A stretch of 64,000 nucleotides of DNA from Candidatus Rifleibacteriota bacterium (GTDB lineage Bacteria; Vulcanimicrobiota; Xenobia; Xenobiales; Xenobiaceae). The notes beneath the pieces were generated by a model that saw only the letters and a program-made list of their open reading frames with translations, ran no database searches and was not told the DNA's origin. A program made the position numbers and the translations under genes. The stretch covers positions 1 through 64,000 of the forward strand of contig CAAGRW010000043.1 in NCBI GenBank assembly GCA_900772775.1, in the 5' to 3' direction. Position 1 is the stretch's first letter; each line of letters opens with the position of its first letter. Of this stretch, positions 52,612-62,254 are shown in pieces.

Positions 52612-53640
52612 ATGGATAAATTAAAAGCTTTAGATGCTGCTGTAGGGCAGATCGAAAAAGCCTTCGGCAAGGGCTCAATTATGAAATTGGGCGAAGCTGG
52701 CAATCGTTTCGAAGTGCCGGTTATTCCTACCGGAGCCATGTCCTTAGACTTAGCTTTGGGCATTGGTGGCGTTCCTCGCGGTCGTGTTTGTGAAATTTAC
52801 GGCCCGGAATCTTCTGGTAAGACTACTTTGGCCTTGCAAATTATTGCCGAAGCTCAGCGCAGCGGCGGCGTGGCGGCCTTTATCGATGTCGAACATGCCT
52901 TAGATCCGGTTTATGCTCATAATTTGGGTGTAAATACCGACGAGCTCTATGTCTCTCAGCCCGATACCGGCGAGCAAGGCTTAGAGATTGTTGAAATGTT
53001 GGTCAGATCCAACGCTGTCGATGTTGTAGTGGTAGACTCTATCGCTGCTATGGTTCCCAAAGCTGAAATTGAGGGCGATATGGGCGATTCTCATATGGGA
53101 TTGCAAGCTCGTCTCATGTCTCAAGCTTTGCGCAAATTGACGGCGGTTATTTCCAAATCTCGCACTGCGGTTATCTTTATTAACCAAATTCGCGAAAAGA
53201 TCGGCGTTATGTTTGGCAATCCCGAGACGACTCCCGGCGGCAGAGCTATGAAGTTCTATGCTTCTGTGCGCATGGACGTTCGCAAAGGCGATGCTATCAA
53301 GTCTGGTTCAGACAATGTCGGTCACAGAGTCAAAGTCAAGATTGTTAAGAACAAGTTGGCTCCGCCCTTTAAGACTGCCGAGTTTGATATTCTGTTCGGT
53401 CGTGGCATCTCTCGCGAGGGAAGCTTAATCGATGTCGGTACAGAAAAAGGCGTTATTCAAAAAGCTGGCGCCTACTACTCTTTTGGCGATATTCGTTTAG
53501 GCCAGGGGCGTGACAATGCTCGTGCCTATTTAGAGCAAAACCCTGATTTGGCTGATGAAATTGACGATCAAATAAGAGAAAAGCTTTTAGCTGATCGTGC
53601 TCCTGCTGAAGAAGCTTCTGCCGACGAGGATAAAGCTTAA
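52612..53640 (+). CDS. recA: recombinase RecA
   Basis: 342 residues, standard. Forms ATP-dependent filaments on single-stranded DNA for homologous recombination and SOS induction. Walker [10 protein letters not shown] near residue 65, Walker [14 protein letters not shown] near 140, loop L2 [22 protein letters not shown]. The C-terminus is acidic. A GGAGGGG lies before the ATG. No LexA-type operator (CTGT-N8-ACAG or GAAC-N4-GTTC) was found in the 93-base gap upstream. Confidence 0.98.
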   Translation: MDKLKALDAAVGQIEKAFGKGSIMKLGEAGNRFEVPVIPTGAMSLDLALGIGGVPRGRVCEIYGPESSGKTTLALQIIAEAQRSGGVAAFIDVEHALDPVYAHNLGVNTDELYVSQPDTGEQGLEIVEMLVRSNAVDVVVVDSIAAMVPKAEIEGDMGDSHMGLQARLMSQALRKLTAVISKSRTAVIFINQIREKIGVMFGNPETTPGGRAMKFYASVRMDVRKGDAIKSGSDNVGHRVKVKIVKNKLAPPFKTAEFDILFGRGISREGSLIDVGTEKGVIQKAGAYYSFGDIRLGQGRDNARAYLEQNPDLADEIDDQIREKLLADRAPAEEASADEDKA

Positions 53641-53642
53641 GC

Positions 53643-54116
53643 GTGAGCTCTTCTGACGCTGACGAACGCGCTTTTCTCGAGCGGGCTTTGCATATGCTCT
53701 CTCTGCGAGATCACTCTTGCCAAGAACTAAAGCAAAAGTTAGTCTCGAAGGGATGCCCGCTCGAAGTAGCACAGCGCATTATTGAGCGCTGTTTAGGATG
53801 GAAATATCTTGATGATGAGCGTTATGCAGAGCGCTTTGTCAAGAGTAAAGCTTTGGGGGGCTGGGGCAGCAGGCGCATTTATGGCGAATTGCTTCGGCGT
53901 GGTGTGGAAGCTGAAGTTGCTCGTCTGGCTTGTGCCTCTATTCAAGAAGATGGAGAAAGCGAGTTGGCTTCGGCTCTGGAATTGGCTGCCAAAAAAGCTG
54001 CTTGTGGTCGCAGTTATGCGGCAATTTGCCGCTTTTTGGCTTCCCGCGGTTTCCCTGTCGAAATAGTATTGAAGGCCGCCTCTCAAGTTTCTAAACAGGA
54101 ACTATCAGAAGAGTAA
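53643..54116 (+). CDS. recX: RecA regulator RecX
   Basis: 157 residues from GTG two bases after the recA stop. Helical three-helix repeats typical of RecX: ALHMLSLRDHSCQELKQKLVSKG, then DDERYAERFVKSK and GSRRIYGELLRRGV. RecX binds within the RecA filament groove and limits its extension. The recA-recX pair is followed by a terminator. Confidence 0.93.
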   Translation: MSSSDADERAFLERALHMLSLRDHSCQELKQKLVSKGCPLEVAQRIIERCLGWKYLDDERYAERFVKSKALGGWGSRRIYGELLRRGVEAEVARLACASIQEDGESELASALELAAKKAACGRSYAAICRFLASRGFPVEIVLKAASQVSKQELSEE

Positions 54117-54143
54117 GGGGCTGTTGATACTTTTTTAGATACT

Positions 54144-54190
54144 GAGAAGTCGGCTCTTGAGAGGAGGGGAGGGGCCGACCTCTTTTTTTT
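54144..54190 (+). terminator. intrinsic terminator after recX
   Basis: GTCGGCTC pairs with GGGCCGAC (plus an outer GAG/CTC) around a purine-rich loop, followed by T8. Confidence 0.85.
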
Positions 54191-54343
54191 CTTGCCAGAG
54201 CATATTTGCTTAAAGAACGCCTTGGAGGCGTTTTGCCATGTTCACGTAGGTTATTTTTGGTTTTATCAGATTGTTCGGAAAGTGTCTTTTTAGTGGCACT
54301 ATCAATTCTGCGGGCAATCATAGAGAAGGAAGTTATATTTGTT

Positions 54344-55936
54344 ATGCCGGCTATGTTAACCGTTTTAGATCAACTAATGGTTATTGTGGCTAGTTTACTG
54401 TTTTTGGCTGTTGGATGGGCAATTGGAGTTAGAATAGAGATCCGCAGACAGCAAGCGGCAAAGTTAGCGGCTGATGATATTAGAGCAGAGGCGGAAAACT
54501 ACGCCGACTCTGTCAAAAAAGAGCGTATTCAAGAAGCTTCGGATACTATCGAAAAAATGCGAACCGAAGCTAAGCGTGAAGCTGACGAAAATCGTCTGGC
54601 TCAGCAAAGGATTAAAGAAGAACTTGATAAGCGTGAAAGCAACTTAGAAGCCAAAGAACGTCAGCTTATCGAGCGTGAACGCATGTTGGCTAATCAACAG
54701 GGCCATCTAGATTCTAAAGAGGAGCGTTTGTCTGCTTTAGAATCGGAACTTACTAGTCGCAACCAAGCTTTGAGTGAAGGGGAGACTGCTTTGCAAGCTT
54801 CGTTGGAGCGTCAAGCCGGTATGACTGGTGAAGAAGCCAAAGTAGCTCTTTTTGAAAAAATTGAGAACGAAAATCGCTTAGCTTTAGCCCGTCGCGTACG
54901 TCAGGCCGAAGTGGTTGCCAAAGAAGATGCCGCCCGCAAGGCCAGGCGCATTATCACTTTGGCTATCCAAAAATATGCTTCTGAGCAAGTTGTCGAGTCA
55001 ACCATCAATGTAGTAAATCTTCCTTCGGAAGAGATGAAAGGGCGCATTATTGGTCGCGAAGGGCGCAACATTCGCTTAATTGAAAACTTGACCGGCGTCG
55101 ATCTCATAGTCGATGATACTCCGGAAACTGTATTGCTCTCTTGCTTCGATCCAGTTAGACGTGAGCTTTCTCGCCGAGCTGTAGAAAAGTTAGTTGCCGA
55201 TGGGCGTATTCGTCCCACCAAAATTGAAGAAGTTGTGGCCGCTTCGAAGAGTGAGCTTGATGAAATGATCACCAATGCTGGCGACAAAGCTGCTTTGGAA
55301 GCTGGCGTTATCGGACTCGATCCTGAGCTTATTCGTATGTTAGGCCGCTTAAGCTTCCGCACTTCTTATGGCCAAAATATGCTGAAGCATTCTTTAGAAG
55401 TGAGCTTTTTGGCTGCTCAAATGGCCGCCGAATTGGGCGCCGATGTGCAAGTTGCTACTAGGGCTGGCTTGCTGCACGATATAGGCAAGGCTGTGACCGG
55501 CACTATGGAAGGGCCTCACGCTATTGTAGGCGGCCGTTATTGTGAAAAATATGGCGAAAGTCCACAAGTAGTGCATTGTGTAGAAGCTCACCATGAAGAT
55601 GTAGAGCAAAAAACTATTGAGGCTATGTTAGTGCAAGCCGCCGACGCTATTTCGGCTGCTCGTCCTGGAGCTAGACGCGAAAATGTAGAAGAGTACATTA
55701 AGCGTTTGGAAAATATCGAGAAGATTGGTCACAGTTTTGAAGGCGTCGATCAAGTTTATGCTGTGCAAGCTGGCCGAGAAGTGCGCGTCTTTGTCAATCC
55801 TAGTGTAGTTGACGATCTGGAAGCGGCTCGCTTAGCCAACAAAATTGCTGCCCGCATAGACGAAGAAATTAAGTCGCCCGGCATGGTTTTGGTAACAGTG
55901 GTGCGTGAAAGTCGCCATCAAGCCAAAGTGCCTTAA
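54344..55936 (+). CDS. rny: ribonuclease Y
   Basis: 530 residues from ATG 54344 with AAGGAAG upstream; the longer frame starting at 54206 overlaps the terminator and is unlikely. N-terminal membrane helix (about 8-30), a long charged coiled coil (35-215), a KH domain (MKGRIIGREGRNIRLIENLTG) and an HD domain with GLLHDIGKA. A membrane-anchored endoribonuclease starting mRNA decay in bacteria lacking or supplementing RNase E. The recA-rny order is common in Firmicutes. Confidence 0.96.
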   Translation: MPAMLTVLDQLMVIVASLLFLAVGWAIGVRIEIRRQQAAKLAADDIRAEAENYADSVKKERIQEASDTIEKMRTEAKREADENRLAQQRIKEELDKRESNLEAKERQLIERERMLANQQGHLDSKEERLSALESELTSRNQALSEGETALQASLERQAGMTGEEAKVALFEKIENENRLALARRVRQAEVVAKEDAARKARRIITLAIQKYASEQVVESTINVVNLPSEEMKGRIIGREGRNIRLIENLTGVDLIVDDTPETVLLSCFDPVRRELSRRAVEKLVADGRIRPTKIEEVVAASKSELDEMITNAGDKAALEAGVIGLDPELIRMLGRLSFRTSYGQNMLKHSLEVSFLAAQMAAELGADVQVATRAGLLHDIGKAVTGTMEGPHAIVGGRYCEKYGESPQVVHCVEAHHEDVEQKTIEAMLVQAADAISAARPGARRENVEEYIKRLENIEKIGHSFEGVDQVYAVQAGREVRVFVNPSVVDDLEAARLANKIAARIDEEIKSPGMVLVTVVRESRHQAKVP

Positions 55937-55993
55937 ATCGCCCTTTTGATAGGGGTGTGGGCAAAACCTAGACAAGGAGCCAAGTTTACGCAT

Positions 55994-57112
55994 ATGAGAC
56001 GGATTTACACTTTTTTCTTAACTTTGTGTTTATTGTTAAGTTGCTCTGGCGTGGGTTTTGCCCAGCATGTTAGCGCGGTGCAAGAATATCAGCAAGCTCG
56101 CACTTATGCTTCCGGTAAGCATTGGAAAGAGGCGCTGCCTTTTTTGGAGCGAGCTTTAAAAATCGATCCTGGCTATGCCGATGCCCTTTACATGAAAGCT
56201 ATTTGCCATATGTCTTTGGAAGAATATGACAAAGCTGTGCCTCTTTTAAAGCGGCTTACCGGTTTGCGCCCCGAATTTGTCAACGGTTGGGGCTTGCTCA
56301 GCCAGTGCTATGTCCAATTAAATCAGCTTGACAACGCCAAAAATGCTATTGGCGAACTTAGTAAAGCGCCGGGCGGCGGGCCTGAGTCTCGTTATATGTC
56401 CGGTGTACTTTGTTGGATCAAGGGCGATTTAACCAAAGCCGAATCGGAGTGGCTCGAAGCTATTCGCCTGCGCCCAGAAATGGCTAAAGCTCACTACAAT
56501 TTGGGTATGCTTTATCGCTTAAAAGGCGACCGAGTGCGAGCTTCTTCCTTCCTTAACGATGCTGTGCGCCACAATCCCGATAATCCCAACTATCGCTTGG
56601 GCTTGGGCATTTTGCAATATGAAATGGGCCATAAAGTAAATGGTGCTGGCAATTTAGATAAAGTGCGTGCCCAAATGGAGCGCACCGATTTGTCCGCCTT
56701 GGCTTTAGCTTACCAAATGTATGTTAATAAGCGCTATGAAGCAGCCGAAAAAGCAGCGGCCCGAGCTTATAAAGAAAACGGCGAACTTACCGAAGCTTAC
56801 CTTCTGCGCGGCAAATGTTTACTTGAGCTTGGCCAAGATAAAGAAGCCAAAGAAATGTTCCTTAAAGTAAGCAAAATGGATAAAAACATTAAGGAAGCCA
56901 AGCAAGCCTTAGATAAAATTGCCGCCAAAGAAAAGGCTGCCCGGGAGAAGGCTGAGCGTGAAAAAGCCGAGGCTGAAGCTAAAGCCAAAGCTGCAGCCGC
57001 TGAACAAGGAGAAGCGGCCGCGCCCGCAGCTGAACCTACCCAAGGCGCGGCTAACGAAAGCAAGGAAGTTAAGGCCGGATCCGGAGCCAAACCGGAGCAA
57101 AAAGTCTTTTAA
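55994..57112 (+). CDS. exported TPR-repeat protein
   Basis: 372 residues from ATG 55994. Sec-type signal (RIYTFFLTLCLLLSCSG); LLSC could be a lipobox, otherwise cleavage near FAQ. Residues about 35-295 hold tetratricopeptide repeats (ALPFLERALKIDPGYADALYMKAI, then AIRLRPEMAKAHYNLGMLYRLKGD). The last 80 residues are a Lys/Glu/Ala-rich helix and an Ala/Pro-rich tail. The binding-protein gene starts 3 bases after its stop, so both are in one operon. A scaffold in the periplasm or on the membrane is likely. Confidence 0.85.
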   Translation: MRRIYTFFLTLCLLLSCSGVGFAQHVSAVQEYQQARTYASGKHWKEALPFLERALKIDPGYADALYMKAICHMSLEEYDKAVPLLKRLTGLRPEFVNGWGLLSQCYVQLNQLDNAKNAIGELSKAPGGGPESRYMSGVLCWIKGDLTKAESEWLEAIRLRPEMAKAHYNLGMLYRLKGDRVRASSFLNDAVRHNPDNPNYRLGLGILQYEMGHKVNGAGNLDKVRAQMERTDLSALALAYQMYVNKRYEAAEKAAARAYKENGELTEAYLLRGKCLLELGQDKEAKEMFLKVSKMDKNIKEAKQALDKIAAKEKAAREKAEREKAEAEAKAKAAAAEQGEAAAPAAEPTQGAANESKEVKAGSGAKPEQKVF

Positions 57113-57115
57113 ATT

Positions 57116-58414
57116 ATGCGCTCTTATGCTGTAGGTTTGGCTTTAGGGATAGCTTTTTTGCTTGTCTGTTGGTTCAGCGGCTGCTGGCGTAGCCCAGCAC
57201 CAGAAGCTCCCGGGCAGCAACACTTAGAGGTGTGGACTATAGCGCTTAAGCCTAAGTTCACCTCTTACATGGAAGGGCTTTTCCACGAATTTGAAGAGGC
57301 CAACCCGCAAGTAAAAATAGACTGGATCGACTTGCCCCAGCAAAACATTATGCAAAAGCTGATGGCTTCCATTGCTGGCGGCGTGCCTCCGGATGTGGTC
57401 AATTTAACTACCGGCAACGCTTTATTTTTAGCGCAAAATATGAGCTTGGCGCCCATTTCTCAATATGTTAGCACCGAAGAAGCCGATGAGTATTATCCCG
57501 GTTTATGGTCTTCGGCTTCTTTAAATGGGCAAATATATGCTGTACCTTGGTATGTTTCGGCGCGAGTACTTATTTTTAATCGTCAACTTTTGCAAGAGGC
57601 GGGTTGGCCTAATGCACGTGCGCCGCGCAGCAGAGCCGAAGTAGCTGAGCTGGCCGCCGCCATAAAACAGCGCAACCCCCAAAGCTGGGGCTATTATCCT
57701 GTAGTGCGTATTATGGATGATTGGCGTTTAGCCAATTTGCCCATTTACGATAAACGCACAGGTCTGGCCTTGTTTAGGGAAAAGCCCTACGTACAGGCGT
57801 TGGAGTGGTATGCACAATTATATAAGCGCCAGCTTGTGCCGCAAGAATTTTTGTTAGATGGCTACCAGGGCGCTTTGGAGCGTTATAAGCAAGGCAATTT
57901 AGCTTTATTGGAAGCTGGGCCGCAATTGCTTTTGCAAATAAAAGCCGACGCTCCGCAAGTATATGCCCAAACCGATATTGCGCCTTTGCCTTGGTCTAAA
58001 GAAGGCAAAGTACCGGCAGCTTTAATGAATTTGGCGGTACCTCAATCCTCTCCAAATAAAGAACTGGCCGTCAAATTGGCACTTTTTATCACTAATTGGC
58101 AAAATCAATTAAAGTTCGCCCAAGAAGTACCTTTGCTTACTTCCACTTGGCGCAGTACGCAAGATCCTTTCTTTACCCGCAGTAATGGCGATCCTTTGCA
58201 AGATAAAGCTGTGCGCGTTTCTTTAAAGCAATTGCCTAAAGCTAACGATTTTTCCTTAAGTTCGCCCCACGCGCGTGATTTAGAGCGTCTATTAAATAAG
58301 GCGGTGGAATCAGCAATTTACGGAGACAAAAGCAGTAGCCAAGCTTTAAACGAAGCGGCTCAAGCTTGGGATAAAATTATCGAAGCTTCTGGCTATGGAG
58401 AAAAAAATGACTGA
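57116..58414 (+). CDS. ABC-type sugar-binding lipoprotein (family 1 solute-binding protein)
   Basis: 432 residues with lipobox WFSGC (Cys near residue 23). Family features: LEVWTIALKPKF, EFEEANPQVKIDWIDLP, MASIAGGVPPDVVNL, LNGQIYAVPWYVSARVLIFNRQLL. These are the CUT1 (MalE/UgpB-type) extracytoplasmic binding proteins for oligosaccharides or glycerol phosphates. The partner permease of MalF type lies 1.7 kb downstream, after a MazG-like and a lipoprotein gene. The stop overlaps the MazG-like start by 8 bases. Confidence 0.92.
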   Translation: MRSYAVGLALGIAFLLVCWFSGCWRSPAPEAPGQQHLEVWTIALKPKFTSYMEGLFHEFEEANPQVKIDWIDLPQQNIMQKLMASIAGGVPPDVVNLTTGNALFLAQNMSLAPISQYVSTEEADEYYPGLWSSASLNGQIYAVPWYVSARVLIFNRQLLQEAGWPNARAPRSRAEVAELAAAIKQRNPQSWGYYPVVRIMDDWRLANLPIYDKRTGLALFREKPYVQALEWYAQLYKRQLVPQEFLLDGYQGALERYKQGNLALLEAGPQLLLQIKADAPQVYAQTDIAPLPWSKEGKVPAALMNLAVPQSSPNKELAVKLALFITNWQNQLKFAQEVPLLTSTWRSTQDPFFTRSNGDPLQDKAVRVSLKQLPKANDFSLSSPHARDLERLLNKAVESAIYGDKSSSQALNEAAQAWDKIIEASGYGEKND

Positions 58415-58790
58415 AACTAAACAATATAATGACCAAAATACCACAGTAGCTCAATTGCGCGATCAAGTGATCGCTTTTCGCGACGCTCGCGATTGGAAAC
58501 AATTCCATAATCCCAAAGATTTAGCTATAGCTATGTCTATAGAAGCTTCCGAAGTACTGGAGTTGTGCCGTTTTAAAAGTAGCGAAGAAATAATCGAAGC
58601 GGTTAAGAGTGGGCGCAATAAAGAATTTGCTTACGAAATGGCTGACGTTTTATCTTATTTATTGACGCTTTCCGATTGTTTAGGCGTAGATTTAGCTCAA
58701 GCTATGCAAGAAAAAGCCAAAATAAATGAAGCTCATTACCCTGTAGAATTAGCCAAGGGAAAGAAGGCTAAGTATACAGAACTTAAATAG
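58407..58790 (+). CDS. MazG-like nucleotide pyrophosphohydrolase
   Basis: 127 residues from ATG 58407, with GGAG 6 bases upstream, overlapping the binding-protein gene by 8 bases. An all-alpha NTP pyrophosphatase of the RS21-C6/MazG-like type: DWKQFHNPKDLAIAMSIEASEVLEL carries the E-x-x-E metal site and FAYEMADVLSYLLTLSDCLG the E-x-x-D site. It hydrolyses (d)NTPs to monophosphates, typically for pool cleaning. Being inside a transport operon is unexpected; the overlap shows real coupling. Confidence 0.9.
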   Translation: MTETKQYNDQNTTVAQLRDQVIAFRDARDWKQFHNPKDLAIAMSIEASEVLELCRFKSSEEIIEAVKSGRNKEFAYEMADVLSYLLTLSDCLGVDLAQAMQEKAKINEAHYPVELAKGKKAKYTELK

Positions 58791-58835
58791 TAGCTTAAGT
58801 TTTTTTGGGGCAATTGCAAAAAGGGGGTATCGGTA

Positions 58836-60119
58836 ATGAACAAAAACGCAAAATTATTGGCTTTAACTTTGTCTTTTATGCTTATAGGACTAACTTGTGC
58901 TTGCACTTCTGGAGATAAAGCCGAGAATCACTTGGCGGCTTCTCAAGGGCAAAAAGCCAAAGCTCTTTCTACCGATGTAGAGGAAGCAGAAGACAGCGAT
59001 TATGAAACCAATTATGAAGCCGATGAAGACGAAGACGGAGAGGCTATAGAGCGAGCCGCCTCTGAATTTGCCCAATCTGGCCGCAGTAGCAAATTACGCA
59101 AAAATTCGTTAGTTAATCAAAAGAGTCGTTCAGCTTCTTTGGCTCCGCGTGGTTTTGGACAATACCAAATTTACGATCAACAAGCCAATATGCCGGTAGT
59201 TACTTTGCAAGTGCCGCGCGGTTGGCAAGCTAGCAGTCAAGTAAAATGGGGCCAATTTGGCTACTCTTTATGTATTTATGAAGCTTTATTTAGCGATCCT
59301 GGTTCCGGAGCTGGAGTAGGCTACTGCTCTGGTATCACTGTCGCCTGTCAAAATGGCATACAAAGTTCAGAGTTGCTCAACAATCCCAAGAAATACGGGC
59401 AAATTTTTGCTAATGACATTAAAAAATATGCTCATATCAATCAAAATGTGAAGTTAGTCTCTGCCGAGCTGGTCCCTGGCTCTGCTGAAGCTAACCAATT
59501 AGCCTCTCAACTTAAAAATCAAGGTGGCAATTGTTTGGCCAGACAATTTGTAGCTAAATATGATTTCCAGAACAATAATCAGCCTTGGGGAGCTATGCTT
59601 ACTGCCGACGTCATTTTGCAAGAAGTTAGCTTTGCTTATGGCCCGACTAGTCATAATGAATGGATTCTCAATTTAGTTTATCATATTTACCCTAAGAATA
59701 ATGCTGAATCTGTTATCAAAATTGGTAAACAGATTATTGCTAGTGCCGTGCCTAATCCTCAATGGCAGCAATATTTGGCTAATGTAACTAATGGTACTGT
59801 GGCTCAGCATAATAATCAGTTCCAGCAACAGCAACAAGCGGTGCGTCAAAATCAACAGGATATAAGCGATATGCTTAGCGATAGCTATCAGCAGCGCTCA
59901 GCTTCTCAAGATAGAATTAGTCAAGGCTGGAGTGAGGCTATTCGCGGTGAAAGTTCTCACTCTAATCCTTACGATAGCTCTTCTACGGTAACTACTTCCA
60001 ATAACTATAATCATGGCTGGGCTAATAGTAATGGTGAAGTTATCAATACTGACGATAGCAACTTTAACCCCAACACTTCGTCAGATTATAACAGCACTGA
60101 GTGGACACAAATTAAATAA
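58836..60119 (+). CDS. putative exported lipoprotein, unknown function
   Basis: 427 residues with a GGGGG ribosome binding site. Signal-like N-terminus (LLALTLSFMLIGLTCAC) with Cys just after it, an imperfect lipobox. Residues 45-75 are strongly acidic (repeated Glu/Asp). A central domain (100-310) is beta-rich with QVPRGWQ and GYCSGITVACQNG. The C-terminal third is Gln/Asn/Ser-rich low complexity. No family recognised. It lies between the MazG-like gene and the permease in one direction. Confidence 0.7.
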   Translation: MNKNAKLLALTLSFMLIGLTCACTSGDKAENHLAASQGQKAKALSTDVEEAEDSDYETNYEADEDEDGEAIERAASEFAQSGRSSKLRKNSLVNQKSRSASLAPRGFGQYQIYDQQANMPVVTLQVPRGWQASSQVKWGQFGYSLCIYEALFSDPGSGAGVGYCSGITVACQNGIQSSELLNNPKKYGQIFANDIKKYAHINQNVKLVSAELVPGSAEANQLASQLKNQGGNCLARQFVAKYDFQNNNQPWGAMLTADVILQEVSFAYGPTSHNEWILNLVYHIYPKNNAESVIKIGKQIIASAVPNPQWQQYLANVTNGTVAQHNNQFQQQQQAVRQNQQDISDMLSDSYQQRSASQDRISQGWSEAIRGESSHSNPYDSSSTVTTSNNYNHGWANSNGEVINTDDSNFNPNTSSDYNSTEWTQIK

Positions 60120-60145
60120 GAAAAAATGGCGGCGCTCAAAATAAA

Positions 60146-61048
60146 ATGCGTAAATGCAATAATCCTTTAATTCCTTGGCTTTTTTTGGCTCCTGCGCTTT
60201 TGATTCTGGGAGTATTTGTAGTTTACCCAATTTTGTGTGGCGCTGCTTTAGCTTTTTTCGATTTTAATATGTTGCGCTACGACAGCGCAGGCCATTTGTT
60301 AAGCCCCAAATGGGTCGGTTTAGCTAATTTTAAGCGTTTAGCCTCCGACCCTTACTTGGCTGTAGCTTTGAAAAATTCGCTGCTTTATGTGCTCTTGGTG
60401 CCCTTTTTACAAGCCGGCTCTTTGCTTTTGGCTTGGTTGCTGCGCGGCGAAACTCTCAAAGAGCGCTTAGCTAGAACCGCTCTTTATGTACCGGTAGTAA
60501 CTTCTGCTGTAGTAGTAGGTATTACTTGGAAATGGATCTTGCGCAGTGATGGATTGCTCAATCAAGCTTTGGGCTGGTTTAGCTTTGGCTTAATTGAGCC
60601 TGTACCTTGGCTTACCGATTCAAAGTTAGCTATTTTTTCTCTTATGATGGTGACAGCTTGGCAAGGCTTAGGTTATTACCTGATTTTGTATTTGGCCGGC
60701 TTGCAAGCTATTCCCAAAGAATTAGAGGAGCATGCTTCTTTAGAAGGGGCCTCGGTAGGTCAGATTTTACTTAAAATTGTAGTGCCTTTACTCAAGCCTA
60801 CTATGGCTGTTTGTACGTTGCTTTCAGTTATTTCGGCCCTTAAAGTATTTACGGAAGTTTTTATTATTACTGGCGGCGGCCCCCAAAATTCAACTATTAC
60901 GGCCTCTTACTACATTTATATGACCGCTTTTGAAAATTTTGATATGGGTTACGCCTCGGCTTTAGCTTTAATTCTGGCTATAATTATTGGCTTTGCTTCA
61001 TTAATTCATTATTTATTGTTTAAAAAAGATGGTTGGGAACTGAATTAA
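60146..61048 (+). CDS. ABC sugar permease, MalF/UgpA type
   Basis: 300 residues with six expected membrane helices. The cytoplasmic EAA loop reads EEHASLEGASVGQILLKIVVPLLKP, the ATPase docking site of binding-protein-dependent permeases. It normally pairs with a MalG-type permease encoded just downstream, but here a terminator and a convergent gene follow at once; neither second permease nor ATPase is in the window. Probably works with the binding lipoprotein at 57-58 kb. Confidence 0.92.
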   Translation: MRKCNNPLIPWLFLAPALLILGVFVVYPILCGAALAFFDFNMLRYDSAGHLLSPKWVGLANFKRLASDPYLAVALKNSLLYVLLVPFLQAGSLLLAWLLRGETLKERLARTALYVPVVTSAVVVGITWKWILRSDGLLNQALGWFSFGLIEPVPWLTDSKLAIFSLMMVTAWQGLGYYLILYLAGLQAIPKELEEHASLEGASVGQILLKIVVPLLKPTMAVCTLLSVISALKVFTEVFIITGGGPQNSTITASYYIYMTAFENFDMGYASALALILAIIIGFASLIHYLLFKKDGWELN

Positions 61049-61054
61049 AACAAA

Positions 61055-61100
61055 AAAAGAATCCGTCGACCTATTTTTTTGCTAGGCGCGGATCCTTTTT
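61055..61100. terminator. bidirectional terminator
   Basis: ATCCG and CCTA pair with TAGG and CGGAT (61061-61073 with 61083-61093) with an internal loop; A-run before and T-run after. Lies between the permease and the convergent lytic transglycosylase. Confidence 0.75.
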
Positions 61101-61125
61101 AGGGAGCGGACAATATTGACTATTT

Positions 61126-62127
61126 TTATTTTATACTGACAATTTGTTCTGGAGCTACCGATTTATTGTACAGCTTAATAATTTTGCCTGGATAGTGAGC
61201 TACTTCGCGATATTTCCCTAAGGCGCCGCCTTTGAAAATATCTACGCAAGCTAAATAAAGAGGCGTATTGTGTGGGTTGTCCATATCGCCTACTAAATTG
61301 CTCCATTGGCGCGGATCGAGGCCGCGATCGGAAGCTATGGCCATAGCGCGAAGAATAGTACCGCCGCCGCCATTATAAGCGGCCAACATAAGGCACCAAT
61401 ATTGCTCAGTGCTAGGATTGCCATATTTTTGGTAAGCAGCAGCTACTTTTTGGGCATATTGGCAGCGCTCGGGAGGTAAGCCCATCATTTTATGATAATT
61501 GCCTGGATCAATAATTACTTTGGCTTTTTCGGCCAGTACTTTTACGCCGGCGGGAATAGCTTGATTGGGATCGCGACTAGCTGACCAACCTAAGCCAAAG
61601 CGGCGGGCCGTTTCTGGAGTAAGTTGAGCAATGCCCACAGCGCCGGTATAGCTGACCGCTTCGGGGTTGAAGCCACTTTCGCAAGCTAAAAGAGATTTCA
61701 TGAGCAGAGGATGTAAAGGCACTACATCTTTGTGAGGCCAAGCATTGTTGACAGCACTGAAAATGTAGGAATTGTAGCTGTTTTCTCTAGCTCCGTAGCC
61801 CCAAGAAGTGCGCAAATCTTCGTGAGAGCGCACAGCAGGCATAGAAAAAGTAGGTATTTCTTCAGCCTTAGGCAAGACAGTTTGAGTTTCAGTGTAGCGG
61901 CGCACCGTTGTCAATTGAGTGCTCTGCACTTTGCCGCTAGGGGGCTCTATTGAGGGAGTAATTTCTCTTTCCGGCCAAATTTCGTCAATCTGGAATAGGG
62001 GAGAAGAAATGCGAATTTCCTCGGCTGTATCGTTGGCTAGAGCAATTCCGGTCGGAACAAAAGCAAGAGCCAAGCTTAAACTTACTAAAAAAGCCGCCTG
62101 GCCGAATTTTTGACTAAAATTTATCAC
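61126..62127 (-). CDS. lytic transglycosylase (SLT domain)
   Basis: 333 residues from GTG with GGTGG upstream. Signal peptide (AFLVSLSLALAFVPTGIALAND), a 100-residue linker, then an SLT/goose-lysozyme-like domain: catalytic Glu in LLACESGFNPEAVS, GAVGIAQLTPETARRFGL, and AAYNGGGGTILRA. It cleaves peptidoglycan to 1,6-anhydromuropeptides in the periplasm. Monocistronic between two terminators. A role in secretion-machine insertion is possible but not indicated by context. Confidence 0.92.
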   Translation of the reverse strand: MINFSQKFGQAAFLVSLSLALAFVPTGIALANDTAEEIRISSPLFQIDEIWPEREITPSIEPPSGKVQSTQLTTVRRYTETQTVLPKAEEIPTFSMPAVRSHEDLRTSWGYGARENSYNSYIFSAVNNAWPHKDVVPLHPLLMKSLLACESGFNPEAVSYTGAVGIAQLTPETARRFGLGWSASRDPNQAIPAGVKVLAEKAKVIIDPGNYHKMMGLPPERCQYAQKVAAAYQKYGNPSTEQYWCLMLAAYNGGGGTILRAMAIASDRGLDPRQWSNLVGDMDNPHNTPLYLACVDIFKGGALGKYREVAHYPGKIIKLYNKSVAPEQIVSIK

Positions 62128-62207
62128 AGATTCCCACCACTAAAACTTCAATTTGGAACTCGGGGAGTTTCTGCCCCTCGGCGCTGACTTCCTGTACAAT
62201 AAATAAA

Positions 62208-62231
62208 AAGCCAGACAAAAATGTCTGGCTT
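62208..62231 (-). terminator. intrinsic terminator of the MerC-like gene
   Basis: Perfect 10-bp stem AAGCCAGACA/TGTCTGGCTT with a 4-base loop, followed by a T-rich stretch in the minus direction. It ends the merC-like transcript and lies upstream of the transglycosylase gene. Confidence 0.9.
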
Positions 62232-62254
62232 ATTTTATTGATTATTGTTGCTCA

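Noticed and set aside
54901..55362. 153-codon minus-strand frame inside rny
   Set aside because: Shadow of the KH/HD coding region of RNase Y; Ser/Thr-rich as expected for an antisense frame.
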